Origin: Halalkalicoccus subterraneus
Lineage (GTDB): Archaea > Halobacteriota > Halobacteria > Halobacteriales > Halalkalicoccaceae
Assembly (NCBI RefSeq): GCF_003697815.1
Contig: NZ_RDQG01000085.1
Coordinates: 62,001 to 126,000 of the forward strand
Length of the DNA stretch: 64,000 bases
Reading direction: 5' to 3'
Part shown: piece by piece, positions 1 to 8,844 of the stretch
Position numbering within the stretch: position 1 is the stretch's first letter
Layout of the letters: every line of letters begins with the position of its first letter
Notes under the pieces: generated by a model
What the model was told of the DNA's origin: nothing
Databases searched by the model: none
What the model saw: only the letters and a program-made list of their open reading frames with translations
Translations under genes and position numbers: made by a program

Positions 1-2
1 AT

Positions 3-1685
3 CGGGCGCGTGACTCCCTGCGTGAACTGATGGAACTGTCGCCCGACGAAGCGACCGTCCAGCGGGACGGTGAGGAGGTAACTGTCCCTACCGAGGACGT
101 AGCTGTTGGCGAGATCGTAATCGTCCGACCTGGTGATAAGATCCCGCTCGACGGCACGGTCGTTGAGGGTGAGAGTGCAGTCGATGAGTCACCAATCACC
201 GGCGAGAGTGTTCCTGTCGACAAAATCACCGGCGATGAGGTATATGCCGGCGCGATCAACGAGGAGGGCTATCTTGAGGCGGAGGTCACGTCGACAGCGG
301 GCGATTCCACCCTCTCGCGCATTATCGAGATGGTGCAGGGCGCGCAGGCAAAGAAGACCGAAACCGAGCAGTTCGTTGATCGCTTTTCGGGCTACTATAC
401 GCCCGTCGTTGTCGCACTGGCGATCCTGACTGCCGCCATCCCACCGCTGGTCATCGCTGACCCCATCTCAGTGGATGTAGCGGGCTACGGGCTCAGCTTC
501 GCTGGTGACTGGCAGACGTGGTTCATCCGCGGACTCACCCTGCTGGTAATCGCCTGCCCGTGCGCGTTCGTCATCTCGACACCGGTTTCGGTCGTCTCGG
601 GCATCACGAGCGCCGCGAAGAACGCTGTTCTTGTCAAGGGTGGCAACTATCTCGAGGCGATGGGCGAAGTCGATGTCGTCGCAATGGATAAGACGGGAAC
701 GCTCACGAAGGGCGAACTCGCGGTCACGGATGTCGTTCCAATTGGCGACACGGACGAAGCGACGCTACTGGGCTACGCTGCCGGTCTAGAACGACGTAGC
801 GAGCATCCAATCGCCAAGGCAATTCTCGACCGTGCTGGCAAGGCGGGTGTGGATGACCTGCCCAGCCTGACCGGTTTCGAGAGCCTAACGGGGAGAGGCA
901 TCCGTGGAGAGATCGACGGCAAGACATACTACGCGGGTAAGCCTGCATTGTTCGACGAGCTGGGATTCAACCTTTCACGAACCCGTGAGACCGACGGCGG
1001 CGTTCCGACCGCGGCCACAATCGAGACTGACGACGAAGAGACGGTTACCGGGGATACCCTCGCCACGCTGGAGCAAGAAGGCAAGACGGTCGTCCTCGTG
1101 GGTACCGAGTTGGAGCTGTTGGGTGCTATCGCTATTGCGGACGAGGTGCGTCCTGCGTCGAAGCGGGCAGTTGCACGTCTGCAGGAGTTGGGTGTCGAAC
1201 GCGTCGTAATGCTAACCGGTGACAACGAAGGAACGGCACGAGCAATCGCCGAGCAGGTCGGTGTCGACGAGTACCGTGCTGAACTGCTGCCGGATGAGAA
1301 GGTCGCTGCCATCGAAGAACTACAGTCCGAATACGGCGAGGTGGCAATGGTCGGAGATGGCATCAACGACGCGCCGGCGTTGGCAACTGCCGAGATCGGT
1401 ATCGCGATGGGTGCGGCGGGTACCGACACCGCATTGGAGACTGCTGACATCGCGTTGATGGGCGACGATGTTGGGAAGCTTCCGTACCTGTATGAACTAT
1501 CTCATACGGCAAACGGTGTCATCCGGCAGAATATCTGGGCGAGTCTCGGCGTGAAGTTCCTTCTTGCGTTAGGTGTCCCGCTGGGATTAGTAAGTGTCGC
1601 GCTCGCCGTTGTGGTAGGTGATATGGGAATGAGTTTTGGGGTGACGGGCAACGCAATGCGGCTCTCTCGAATCACGCCTGAGTAA
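3..1685 (+). CDS. Heavy-metal P1B-type ATPase (Zn/Cd/Co type), 5'-truncated by window edge
   Basis: ATP-driven membrane exporter of divalent soft metals. The frame is open to the left window edge, so the metal-binding domain and first helices lie outside. Visible in order are the actuator motif ITGES (near base 196), the CPC transmembrane metal site (near 553), the phosphorylation motif DKTGT (near 687) and the hinge motif GDGIND (near 1350), followed by the last two helices. The CPC motif together with a DKTGTLTKGE segment fits ZntA/CadA or CopA types. The cytosolic loop and closing helices look most like haloarchaeal Zn/Cd pumps, but the selectivity residues of the last helices do not settle the metal. 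The catalytic part is intact. A repeat remnant follows immediately after the stop. Confidence 0.9.
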   Translation, partial: RARDSLRELMELSPDEATVQRDGEEVTVPTEDVAVGEIVIVRPGDKIPLDGTVVEGESAVDESPITGESVPVDKITGDEVYAGAINEEGYLEAEVTSTAGDSTLSRIIEMVQGAQAKKTETEQFVDRFSGYYTPVVVALAILTAAIPPLVIADPISVDVAGYGLSFAGDWQTWFIRGLTLLVIACPCAFVISTPVSVVSGITSAAKNAVLVKGGNYLEAMGEVDVVAMDKTGTLTKGELAVTDVVPIGDTDEATLLGYAAGLERRSEHPIAKAILDRAGKAGVDDLPSLTGFESLTGRGIRGEIDGKTYYAGKPALFDELGFNLSRTRETDGGVPTAATIETDDEETVTGDTLATLEQEGKTVVLVGTELELLGAIAIADEVRPASKRAVARLQELGVERVVMLTGDNEGTARAIAEQVGVDEYRAELLPDEKVAAIEELQSEYGEVAMVGDGINDAPALATAEIGIAMGAAGTDTALETADIALMGDDVGKLPYLYELSHTANGVIRQNIWASLGVKFLLALGVPLGLVSVALAVVVGDMGMSFGVTGNAMRLSRITPE

Positions 1686-1883
1686 TTGGTAGGAACGAAG
1701 CCGCACACGCAGACTGTGGCCCGCGTCATGGACTTCCTCGCAAAGATGGGAAAAGACGACGTTGAGCAGACGAAACGGCGCGGGAAGAAATTCGTTGTTA
1801 TCAATGAGGAGGCGGCTGACCGATCTCACGATCGTTGTAATAGGGATCTTGAGCAAGTCCCCACAGAGAGCGTAATGTCCTAA
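1686..1883 (+). pseudogene. Fragment of an RRGKK-repeat gene family, copy 1
   Basis: This open frame (TTG start, about 65 residues) begins directly after the ATPase stop. Its core, [15 protein letters not shown] followed by an EAADRSHD segment, recurs at 15,118-15,375 and, more diverged, at 28,993-29,139. The nucleotide similarity to the 15 kb copy continues for roughly 140 bases. I do not recognise the family. The basic RRGKK core after a short amphipathic helix could be the C-terminal end of a DNA-binding protein. Each copy sits next to the broken end of an unrelated gene, so I read it as a remnant and not a working gene. Confidence 0.45.
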
Positions 1884-2061
1884 CAAAATGATGACACTAA
1901 CGAGCAGAGTTCGAACCAACCACCCCACGCACGCCTCCGCTCCTAGTCACAACTCCGAACAGCCTTCCCTTGGTATAGTAGTAGTGGAGGGTGTAGAAAC
2001 GGTTTCGTCGGTTCTGGCTTCACGAGCATATCACACCACGGTATGATCCGTCAGACACTGC

Positions 2062-2105
2062 CTTGTGCAACAGTCCTCTTCCTGTAGTATCTCTCGTTGC
2101 ACAAG
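2062..2105. repeat. Inverted-repeat element, copy 1 (cttgtgcaaca-type)
   Basis: The arm CTTGTGCAACAG is followed after about 22 bases by GTTGCACAAG, giving a 44-bp element. The same arms and spacing occur at 3,440-3,481, 6,957-6,999 and 18,785-18,828. This copy lies about 80 bases upstream of the winged-helix gene. Confidence 0.75.
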
Positions 2106-2183
2106 GGCTTAGTACGGTCTGCTTCCGCCACGGAGACTACATCGTACTCCCTGCAACAAGAGTTATTACTCAATACACGAATC

Positions 2184-2777
2184 ATGAATTGTATGTCACA
2201 GGCTATTGGCGCCTTGGAACGAGCAATCAATGGGCTTCTTTCAGTGGCTCACGTTCTCGAAGAGCCACGCCTCGCTCGCCTCTATACGTATATCCTTCGT
2301 GAGGGCGAGGTAACGGTCGATACAATCACTGCTGACTTGGAGACACCACGCACGACAGCCTACGCTGATACGGGCACCCTAGTTGAATTAGGACTGCTCA
2401 CGCGTGATGAATCCGAGAAAACCCACACCTACACGGCAACGCCGATTAAACTGACTACGGATCTTGACGGCGATACGTATACGATTACCCCCACGCTTAT
2501 CGAAGCCGTTGGTCGCACATCGAACGATCAGGATCTCGCCTTTATCGTTGAGAGATACGGCCTCGGCAAACTCGCTGCTGCAGTGACGTATGCCGTTCCA
2601 TACGTAGACGGCGAGATGACCGAACGGGTTGCTGCTCGTGAACTCGATCTCCAACCGGCGGTTGGAATTGCCGTCTTACACGCACTCCGGGAGGTCATCC
2701 AAGAGATGCACACACACGACCCGTACTTCGACGAGATTCGAAATGCCCGAACTGAAGCAGCTGATCGCGATTCATAG
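2184..2777 (+). CDS. Winged-helix regulator, partner of a PIN-domain protein
   Basis: A protein of about 197 residues. The N-terminal part (after residue 25) reads as a winged helix: RLYTYILREGEVTVDTI, a linker, then a recognition-helix segment with TPRTTAYADT. The remainder is a helical domain of unknown function. The open frame extends upstream to 2097, but ATG at 2184 (or 2193) is the first normal start and it falls after the inverted repeat. The next gene, a PIN-domain protein, begins 14 bases downstream. The pair therefore looks like a co-transcribed regulator/nuclease or antitoxin/toxin-like module. Autoregulation through the repeat upstream is possible but unproven. Confidence 0.7.
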   Translation: MNCMSQAIGALERAINGLLSVAHVLEEPRLARLYTYILREGEVTVDTITADLETPRTTAYADTGTLVELGLLTRDESEKTHTYTATPIKLTTDLDGDTYTITPTLIEAVGRTSNDQDLAFIVERYGLGKLAAAVTYAVPYVDGEMTERVAARELDLQPAVGIAVLHALREVIQEMHTHDPYFDEIRNARTEAADRDS

Positions 2778-2791
2778 ACGAGCCCGCCTCT

Positions 2792-3310
2792 ATGACTATT
2801 CCTCCTAATAGCAAAGCCTGGGTTGCTGATTCAGGACTGTTCATTGCATGTGGCCGTCAAGAGAATACCAAATACATAGCCCTCGAACGGTTTGCAACGC
2901 ACAATCAGATTACGTTCATCATTCCACAGCAGGTCTACGAAGAGCTCACCGGTGCACCAGCACAGAGTACACCGGGACAGATACCAATTGATAGTGCAAT
3001 CGCTAGTGGCTGGGTGACAGTTGCTGAGGATCTTGACTATACAAACAGTACTGTATCAACAGTGCTGGATAGGACACGAAGCTATATTGCAAATTCGTCC
3101 AACCGACCTGAAGACCAGATTGAGCGGGCAGACACCACACTTGCAGGCGTCGCAGTCCAACTCCTTCTGCAGGGGTCTGCATCATCTGTGTGTCTCATTA
3201 CCACAGATATTGATGCTGGTCAGGGGACCGTTACGGCGATCGAAGCAGCAGGGTTCACCGATCAGATTACGTTGAAAGATGGATTTGAACTGATTGAATC
3301 GATCACATGA
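2792..3310 (+). CDS. PIN-like domain protein
   Basis: A 172-residue protein with the layout of a PIN nuclease: an N-terminal VADSGLFI strand with the first Asp near residue 12, an Glu in VYEELTG near residue 47, the ERADTTLAG segment with an Asp near residue 112, and a closing TTDIDAG with acidic residues. It is longer than classic VapC toxins (about 130). The upstream winged-helix gene is only 14 bases away and in the same direction, so they form one unit. It may be an RNase toxin or an RNA-processing nuclease, and the sequence alone does not decide which. Confidence 0.65.
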   Translation: MTIPPNSKAWVADSGLFIACGRQENTKYIALERFATHNQITFIIPQQVYEELTGAPAQSTPGQIPIDSAIASGWVTVAEDLDYTNSTVSTVLDRTRSYIANSSNRPEDQIERADTTLAGVAVQLLLQGSASSVCLITTDIDAGQGTVTAIEAAGFTDQITLKDGFELIESIT

Positions 3311-3439
3311 GTATATTGCCTTAGCGGTCAACCTATGTTTGACATCAATATTCTTGCTGGCTGGTAGCTCGTCAGAACTCCTTATAATGGCTCTACGTTT
3401 GTGAGTATATTATTCCACAGTGTGATTAGGTAGCAATAT

Positions 3440-3481
3440 CTTGTGCAATAGATGTCTTTCTGGGGAGGGCTGTTGCACAAG
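3440..3481. repeat. Inverted-repeat element, copy 2
   Basis: The left arm is CTTGTGCAATAG and the right arm CTGTTGCACAAG, 42 bp in total. It lies between the convergent ends of the PIN gene and the DMT transporter gene, so this copy is not upstream of any start. Confidence 0.75.
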
Positions 3482-3558
3482 GCGCTGTGCATCGACTTTT
3501 GACGAACAATAGTGCAGACCATCAGTGGGAGAGACTGTCGAGAGACGCGAGCGGCTGG

Positions 3559-4497
3559 TCACTTACGGCTGCCGACGCCTACGAAGTTCCGCCATAATCG
3601 GAACAGGAGCCGGTATTCAATGAGAGCAAACCCCGAGACTATCACAAGAAATCCGACAAAGACACCGGCAGTAACCTGACTTCCGAACAGTAGCCAGCCC
3701 AATAGAGCAGCGACGATCGGTTGGACATAAAATGTTAGACTCGCTCGTGAAGGGCCGATCCGGTCGACAAGCTCGAAATGCACCGTATAGAGGATTGCCG
3801 TCGCGAGGACTCCCAATACGAATAATGCATAAACCGTCTGGATCGTCCAATCAACAGCGGTCAGCGACGCACCAAATCGGAGAGCCACCGCGTGGTTGAA
3901 CAGGCCGGCCAACAGTGCTCCCCAGGCGGTCAGCGTGATTCGGGGCATCGATGGATCGAGGCGCTGAGTCAGCACGCTGCCCAGCGCGAAGATTACAACA
4001 CTTGCGAGCATAATACCGACTCCCACTACTTGCGCCGTCAGGAGGGTCGCTGGGGTCGGATTGGCAACAATGAGTGCCCCAATGAATCCGAGACCGATCC
4101 CGACAGCGTCGGATCGATCGAGGCCCGCCGCTGGGAGGATCAGCACAGCGAAGACCGTCATCAGCATCGGCATGAGACTATAGGCGATCGCCCCCACTGC
4201 ACTACTGACGTACTGTTGGCCGGTCAACAGTAGCGTGTTCGTCATCCCCAGCGTAAAGATGCCAGTCAGGGCCACTCCAATGAGATCGCGGCGAGTTTGA
4301 GGAAGCCAATACTCGTACTGGAAGGCAACAACCGGAACTAACAGCAAGCCGGCGACATCGAGGCGGAGGGCAGCGAGGACGAGTGGCGGAGCATATGGCA
4401 GGCCCATCTTTGAGCCAACAAACACGAGTGCTCCAACCACGCAGTACACTCCAAATAGGCCAGCATTCTGTTGATGTGATCGGAGAGCTAAGCGCAC
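3559..4497 (-). CDS. DMT-superfamily permease (EamA/RhaT family)
   Basis: A 312-residue membrane protein with about ten predicted helices arranged as two EamA repeats. The first runs from VYCVVGALVFVGSKMGL to a GALIVANP end, and the second closes with LLFGSQVTAGVFVGFLVIV. The family exports metabolites or amino acids, and the substrate cannot be read from the sequence. The start is GTG at 4497; no ATG lies nearby. Its 5' side faces a bat-type regulator in the same direction 263 bases away, which could control it. The length and both repeats are complete. Confidence 0.85.
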   Translation of the reverse strand: MRLALRSHQQNAGLFGVYCVVGALVFVGSKMGLPYAPPLVLAALRLDVAGLLLVPVVAFQYEYWLPQTRRDLIGVALTGIFTLGMTNTLLLTGQQYVSSAVGAIAYSLMPMLMTVFAVLILPAAGLDRSDAVGIGLGFIGALIVANPTPATLLTAQVVGVGIMLASVVIFALGSVLTQRLDPSMPRITLTAWGALLAGLFNHAVALRFGASLTAVDWTIQTVYALFVLGVLATAILYTVHFELVDRIGPSRASLTFYVQPIVAALLGWLLFGSQVTAGVFVGFLVIVSGFALIEYRLLFRLWRNFVGVGSRK

Positions 4498-4760
4498 CTA
4501 TGTTCCTCTGACAAGGCAGAATTGGCTACTGGACTCTCGGTCAACTTTGACTGTCCAGCGGTCTACACGGTGGCCCCAGTTTGGTGAATCCTGGTATGGA
4601 GAGATTCGCCACAGATTCGATCGCGGTACCATGTATAATATATGAACACGATATTCCATAACACTGAGTTCGTATTATTGTAAACAGGGATCGAGACCGA
4701 GTTGAGTGGCGCTGAGCCATCAGCGCAAGGTCATCGAGCAAACTGATGCACTCAGTACAA

Positions 4761-5567
4761 TCAGTCCTCATCTGGTGGCGCGACCGGCATGGAGATGCTC
4801 TCGGATCGCTCACACTCGTCAGCAGTGGTAGCGCCGAGGCGGGCTCCAATCTCGTCGAGGGAAATCGTGGCCGCCCACGCCTCGGCTCGACGCAACCGAT
4901 AGCGAAGCGTCGTTACGGGAAGATCAAGATCGGTAGCGAGGTCTCCCAGCGTTGCATTGCGCGGGTGGTCGTAGTATCCCATTCGTACTGCCGCTTCAAG
5001 CGCTTGACGCTGCTTGTAGGGCAGATCAGTGTCATACTGTGGCTGGTGGATTCCCGCCCAACGTTCAGGCGTACCGACCCGGCGAACGGCGAGCGTGACA
5101 CCATCCGGGAGGTCCTCCTGCAGCGTTCGGTGAAATGCGTCGACGTCTCGATCGGTTGGGATGAGTACACGCCATTCGTAGTACGGGCCGCGCTGGGTCG
5201 CGTCGAACACGAGCCCATCCCCAAAGGTCTCGTACGCGAGATAGCCGAGCGACGAACAGTAGCTCATGTCCGTCACGTGCCGGTAGATCGTTCGTGCGGT
5301 CGGTTCCCGCTCGATGACCTGGTATGAGAACGTTGTGTCGCAGTCAGGTGTGGGGTACGTACAGTCGTTGCAGTGCTCGTCGAAATAGACGGATTCGAGC
5401 GTGTCGAGATCCTGCTCGGGGCCAGTGACGCGTTCGATCCGCCAACCGCCATCGGAAGCGATCGACATGTTGAGAGTTGTCGCTACAATCTCCGGATGGT
5501 CGATAAAGAAGTCCCGTATTGGATGGACACCACGATCGTATTCGAGGAGGAAGACGTATTCGCGCAT
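4761..5567 (-). CDS. Bacterio-opsin-activator-type (HTH_10) transcriptional regulator
   Basis: A 268-residue regulator. The C-terminal segment (about residues 185-235), starting LPYKQRQALEAAVRMGYYD and containing LGDLATDLDLPVTTLRYRLR, is the typical HTH_10 helix-turn-helix of haloarchaeal bat-like proteins. The N-terminal domain has a Cys cluster (CNDCTYPTPDC, residues about 66-76) that may bind a metal or respond to redox or a ligand. ATG start at 5567. The next gene downstream in the same direction is the DMT permease, a plausible target. Confidence 0.85.
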   Translation of the reverse strand: MREYVFLLEYDRGVHPIRDFFIDHPEIVATTLNMSIASDGGWRIERVTGPEQDLDTLESVYFDEHCNDCTYPTPDCDTTFSYQVIEREPTARTIYRHVTDMSYCSSLGYLAYETFGDGLVFDATQRGPYYEWRVLIPTDRDVDAFHRTLQEDLPDGVTLAVRRVGTPERWAGIHQPQYDTDLPYKQRQALEAAVRMGYYDHPRNATLGDLATDLDLPVTTLRYRLRRAEAWAATISLDEIGARLGATTADECERSESISMPVAPPDED

Positions 5568-5646
5568 ATTGGAAGCATTGACGACCTATTTACTTAGCCT
5601 ATAGCTCCACCTAAGAGGCCTTAAAACGAACGACGATCCATCTAAT

Positions 5647-5895
5647 TCACGTCGTCAAGATACTCGATAGCGACGACGCTGGACGCCTCAAAACAACGTC
5701 ACCGGGACAGAGTAGAGGAGTGTCGATTCCCTTTGGTCGAACCGCGACGCCGAACGGGTTCGGATCACTGATGCCCCCGACACCGACCCGGTCGTGGTTA
5801 GTCATGTCAATACCGCCGGAAGGGAGGGACCATGAGGCGACTACCAGGCGCGACGCGACGCAAAAGACGTCGTCATTGTAAATCGGAAGGTACAC
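5647..5895 (-). pseudogene. Degraded small open frame
   Basis: Reads MTNHDRVGVGGISDPNPFGV in one frame. After GDVV the sense appears to continue in another frame as FEASSVVAIEYLDDVN to a stop, which suggests a frameshift near the 3' end. I do not recognise the family, and it may be a chance open frame. Confidence 0.25.
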
Positions 5896-6375
5896 TACTA
5901 CCTCACAGGTGTCTTACTGATTAACGTATCTGAATACTAGGATTTCAACAGAGCCGAAGAACTATCTTCCTAATTCCTGGAAGAGTATCTGGGTGGATGA
6001 GTGAGCCGCCCGAAGAAGAGCACGACGACTACATGATCCCCGTCACCGACAGCGTGTTTTAAGCGACTGTCGCCTCTTTTGCCTAGCTCGGTTTGGATGG
6101 TTTGGGCATCTATACTAACACCGTTGGTATTACCGTTGCTTTGACTAGTGTTACAGATGTTTCGGATGTTTCGGATGTTCCGGTTTTGTGAAGCAGGCAC
6201 TTCATATGGCTCCGCAGGCTGATGAGCGATACATCCCTCGGATCTCCTATGCCTTGTTGACAAAATATGAAATTCTGTATAGTAACTCCTTTCTTCTACT
6301 GGAGTTGTGACTGGCCATTTGTATAGAACTTCTCAAGTGATAGGAACGTGGAGTTCTCTAGGCCGGAACTGTTTC
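5896..6375. other. Intergenic stretch with a 9-bp tandem repeat
   Basis: No complete gene is seen. Positions 6,156-6,182 hold three tandem copies of GATGTTTCG (the last one altered). On the plus strand these are in a short open frame ending at 6,191 that reads TSVTDVSDVSDVPVL, possibly the tail of a lost gene. The minus-strand open frame over it (5,970-6,263) has no protein-like character. Confidence 0.4.
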
Positions 6376-6909
6376 CTATTCCTCTTGATCATATCGTCCG
6401 AAAATGACGTCTGCGCCGTATCTAGAATATCCATCAATAAATTGAGTACTAATCCGTTCAGCACGCCACTGAAGATCACCAGGATATGCACTCTCTATCT
6501 CGTTCCAAACACTTTGTCGCATTTGGAGCGTGAGTTGGAATCTGACGCTTGCCCGTCCCTTTTCTTCTCCTTCTGGCTTGGCACGCCTGACGTTAAGGAG
6601 AATATTCTCGATTGTTAGGTGTTTTCGCCCTTCCTTTCCTTCGGGGACAGGATCGATTCGATCGCACACCGAAATGGTAAGTGGGTACCCTTTAACGTCC
6701 GACTCAAACGATTCGCCCCATTCGTATTGTCCCCAGTCGTGCGAATGAAACTCGTGTGGTTCGACGTTCCAAAACCCTGGTCGCCTTCCTACATAGTCGG
6801 CATCACACGCGTTGAAGTCAGGATGTTTTTGGAGTACATTGAGGATTGCCTTCTCTGGTGTTCTGTCGTAGCTGATGTCAATTGAAGCACTCGATTCTAA
6901 CGCGGCCAT
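6376..6909 (-). CDS. Hypothetical protein, 177 aa
   Basis: A soluble, acidic protein with no signal peptide or membrane segment. It has a Trp/His-rich middle (PGFWNVEPHEFHSHDWGQYE, residues about 44-63) and a strand-rich second half. ATG start at 6909, and the frame has no internal damage. I do not recognise the family. Its promoter region contains inverted-repeat copy 3 about 48 bases upstream. Base composition is more AT-rich than in most of the window. Confidence 0.6.
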   Translation of the reverse strand: MAALESSASIDISYDRTPEKAILNVLQKHPDFNACDADYVGRRPGFWNVEPHEFHSHDWGQYEWGESFESDVKGYPLTISVCDRIDPVPEGKEGRKHLTIENILLNVRRAKPEGEEKGRASVRFQLTLQMRQSVWNEIESAYPGDLQWRAERISTQFIDGYSRYGADVIFGRYDQEE

Positions 6910-6956
6910 ATTATTTCAATAATATCTGCAGCTAATTAAAGATAGGTGCACATTAC

Positions 6957-6999
6957 CTTGTGCAACAGCGATCGCGGTGATCAGGTATTGTTGCACAAG
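6957..6999. repeat. Inverted-repeat element, copy 3
   Basis: The arms are CTTGTGCAACAG and TGTTGCACAAG, 43 bp in total. The copy lies upstream of the minus-strand hypothetical gene at 6376-6909, in an AT-rich gap. Confidence 0.75.
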
Positions 7000-7155
7000 A
7001 TAGATAATCAAATGTGCATAATAGAATTGGCTCTATACAGTTATAGATTGACTAATGATATAACCTGTTTCTGAAGAACTGTGTCACAGCAGCTATCTCT
7101 ATATTATGCGATAAAAAATAATATAGTGTCAAGTATACACTACTTATAGATAGAA

Positions 7156-7308
7156 ATGGTATACAATGGACAGAATACGGACGCCTATTCGTGGAAATAC
7201 GCCTGTCAGAACTGCGGCACTCCATTCAGATCAAAACCATCGGTATGTTATGAGTGTACCAGCAGGCAGATTGTCCCTGTCTCGGAGATACTGACCCGTT
7301 GGCAGTGA
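7156..7308 (+). CDS. Micro zinc-finger protein, 50 aa
   Basis: ATG at 7156 opens a 50-residue protein with two CxxC knuckles: CQNC at residues 17-20 and CYEC at 31-34, separated by GTPFRSKPSV. This is the usual build of haloarchaeal one-domain zinc proteins, which act in regulation or stress adaptation where studied. The start is probably leaderless: a TATA-like aagtatac lies about 20-25 bases upstream. The opposite-strand open frame over this region looks like a shadow. It stands alone, with no partner in the same direction. Confidence 0.6.
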   Translation: MVYNGQNTDAYSWKYACQNCGTPFRSKPSVCYECTSRQIVPVSEILTRWQ

Positions 7309-7616
7309 TGGTTCGATTATATGCTTCTGACAGGGATCGTCCAACTTCCTTCACAATGGGAGTTGTCACAGAAAAAGACCCATTCGGACTCCCCAGTGCT
7401 AAGCAGTTGCACCTGATTGGTACTCGTTGATCGAGTTCCACAGTCGGTGCAGTTGTCGTATCTTGTTCCATTCATATTTATAGATACATAATATATTATT
7501 AGTAATAAATCTTATTCTAAAACACGACTCTTCACAACCGTCTGTTGGGAGAAATACACTGGAACGGAGTACTGCACACAGATACCACGGAACTGGACGA
7601 GTAACGCCTATTTTGT
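7309..7616. other. AT-rich gap
   Basis: No gene, structured repeat or RNA is evident. It lies between the micro zinc finger and the stop of the beta-helix gene. Confidence 0.5.
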
Positions 7617-8840
7617 TTACTCTAACGTGCGGAGGGCAGCAAGTAGCCCGTGGCGACGTTCCTCACCGATTAGGGGTTTCCCAGCCATCGGATCGTCGAG
7701 ATTGACGGGTGCACCGACCCCTGGTTCGTGGGGTTCGCCGAGCCCGTACTGGTTGTTCCGGAACGTCCAGTCGTGCCACTCCCCACGTGGGACGTTCACT
7801 TGACGATACGGCGCAAGACCACCGTCATTCGAAACGTTCTCGGGTGGTTCCTCTCCGTCGATCTCATGGACGAACCGGCAGTTTTCGGTCACGTACTCCT
7901 CGTCGGGATACCCACGGAACGCGATCGCCTGTGTTGGGTTGTCTTGGATCGAATGGGTAAACGCGAACGTACAGCGACGCACTTCGACGCGACCACCGGC
8001 AGTGAGGTCGTCTCCGTAGCCGTTTTCAGCCAACGTATGCATGTCGACAGCGTGGCTGTAGGTCGTCGGCCCGAATACGCTATCTTCGAGCGTGTACCCG
8101 CAGGTCGAGAACCCGAAGCCGACGATCGCGTGGCGCGTCGCGTTGAAGTAGCTCATCTCGATAGTTGGGTGGCCGTTCAACACGTCGATGACGTAGCCCG
8201 CACCCACCATCATACAATCGTGCCCGTAGATGTGATGGATGTGCGGTGAGACGGCCGTCGACGAGGTGCCAACACTGATTGCCTGCATGGGCCAGCCGTA
8301 GATCTCGCAGTTGTCGACCTCGACGTCGTCATCGAGGATCCGCATTCCGCGGGCGTAGCGTTCCTGTCGCATCGCTTCGCGCTCCTGGTAGTTATCGCCC
8401 GCATCGAGCGGGATGTAGCCCGGGTACGCGGGGTCATCGTAGTAGTCGTGATACGGTCCGCGGAGGCGCACACCGCTGATGCGCGACCCGCCCTCCATCG
8501 TGATTAATCCTCGGCCATTCGACCCGCCGTCCCAGGCTGGGGAGTCTTCGCCATGATCAGTGGTGTACAGCAGTGCTCCCGGCGAGCCATCGATACCACG
8601 ATTCGAGACGATCGTCTGTCCCGAGAGCGTGAGGTCCCGACCCGAGAGGTCGATCTGGACGTGACCGGGAACTCCAATCACGTCGGCCGACGAGTCGAGC
8701 GCGTCGAAAAACGCCCCCGTGCTCTCGACAGTCACATCGGCGTCGGCGAGGCCGATATTGGCGCGGTGACCGACGCCACCGCCGATCGGACGCCCTTCGA
8801 GACACTCGAGCACGCGGTCGTTGGTGAAATATTGGGGCAT
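7617..8840 (-). CDS. Right-handed beta-helix (pectate-lyase-like) protein, copy 1
   Basis: A 407-residue protein close to the product at 27,361-28,632. The core shows short strands and turns typical of a parallel beta-helix: GRGLITMEGGSRISGVRLRG, ILDDDVEVDNCEIYGWPMQA, then an HIHHIYGHDCMMVGAG segment. Unlike the 27-kb copy it has no signal peptide of its own and begins MPQYFTNDRVLECLEG. The upstream gene ends 4 bases before its ATG and carries the N-terminal segment that matches the Tat region of the other copy. The two genes may therefore be halves of one exported protein, or a tightly coupled pair. A role on cell-surface or environmental polysaccharide is likely, with the activity unknown. 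Confidence 0.75.
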   Translation of the reverse strand: MPQYFTNDRVLECLEGRPIGGGVGHRANIGLADADVTVESTGAFFDALDSSADVIGVPGHVQIDLSGRDLTLSGQTIVSNRGIDGSPGALLYTTDHGEDSPAWDGGSNGRGLITMEGGSRISGVRLRGPYHDYYDDPAYPGYIPLDAGDNYQEREAMRQERYARGMRILDDDVEVDNCEIYGWPMQAISVGTSSTAVSPHIHHIYGHDCMMVGAGYVIDVLNGHPTIEMSYFNATRHAIVGFGFSTCGYTLEDSVFGPTTYSHAVDMHTLAENGYGDDLTAGGRVEVRRCTFAFTHSIQDNPTQAIAFRGYPDEEYVTENCRFVHEIDGEEPPENVSNDGGLAPYRQVNVPRGEWHDWTFRNNQYGLGEPHEPGVGAPVNLDDPMAGKPLIGEERRHGLLAALRTLE

Positions 8841-8844
8841 TGGT

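Noticed and set aside
929-1450. Minus-strand open frame inside the P-type ATPase
   Set aside because: Shadow of a strongly coding frame; Ser/Ala-rich composition is typical of the reverse complement of haloarchaeal genes.
6156-6182. Possible CRISPR or replication-origin iteron
   Set aside because: Only three adjacent 9-bp units without spacers; too few for either.
5970-6263. 97-codon minus-strand frame with repeated NIRNIRNIC
   Set aside because: The repeats come from a 9-bp DNA tandem repeat; there is no protein-like content and the other strand reads as a more plausible gene tail.
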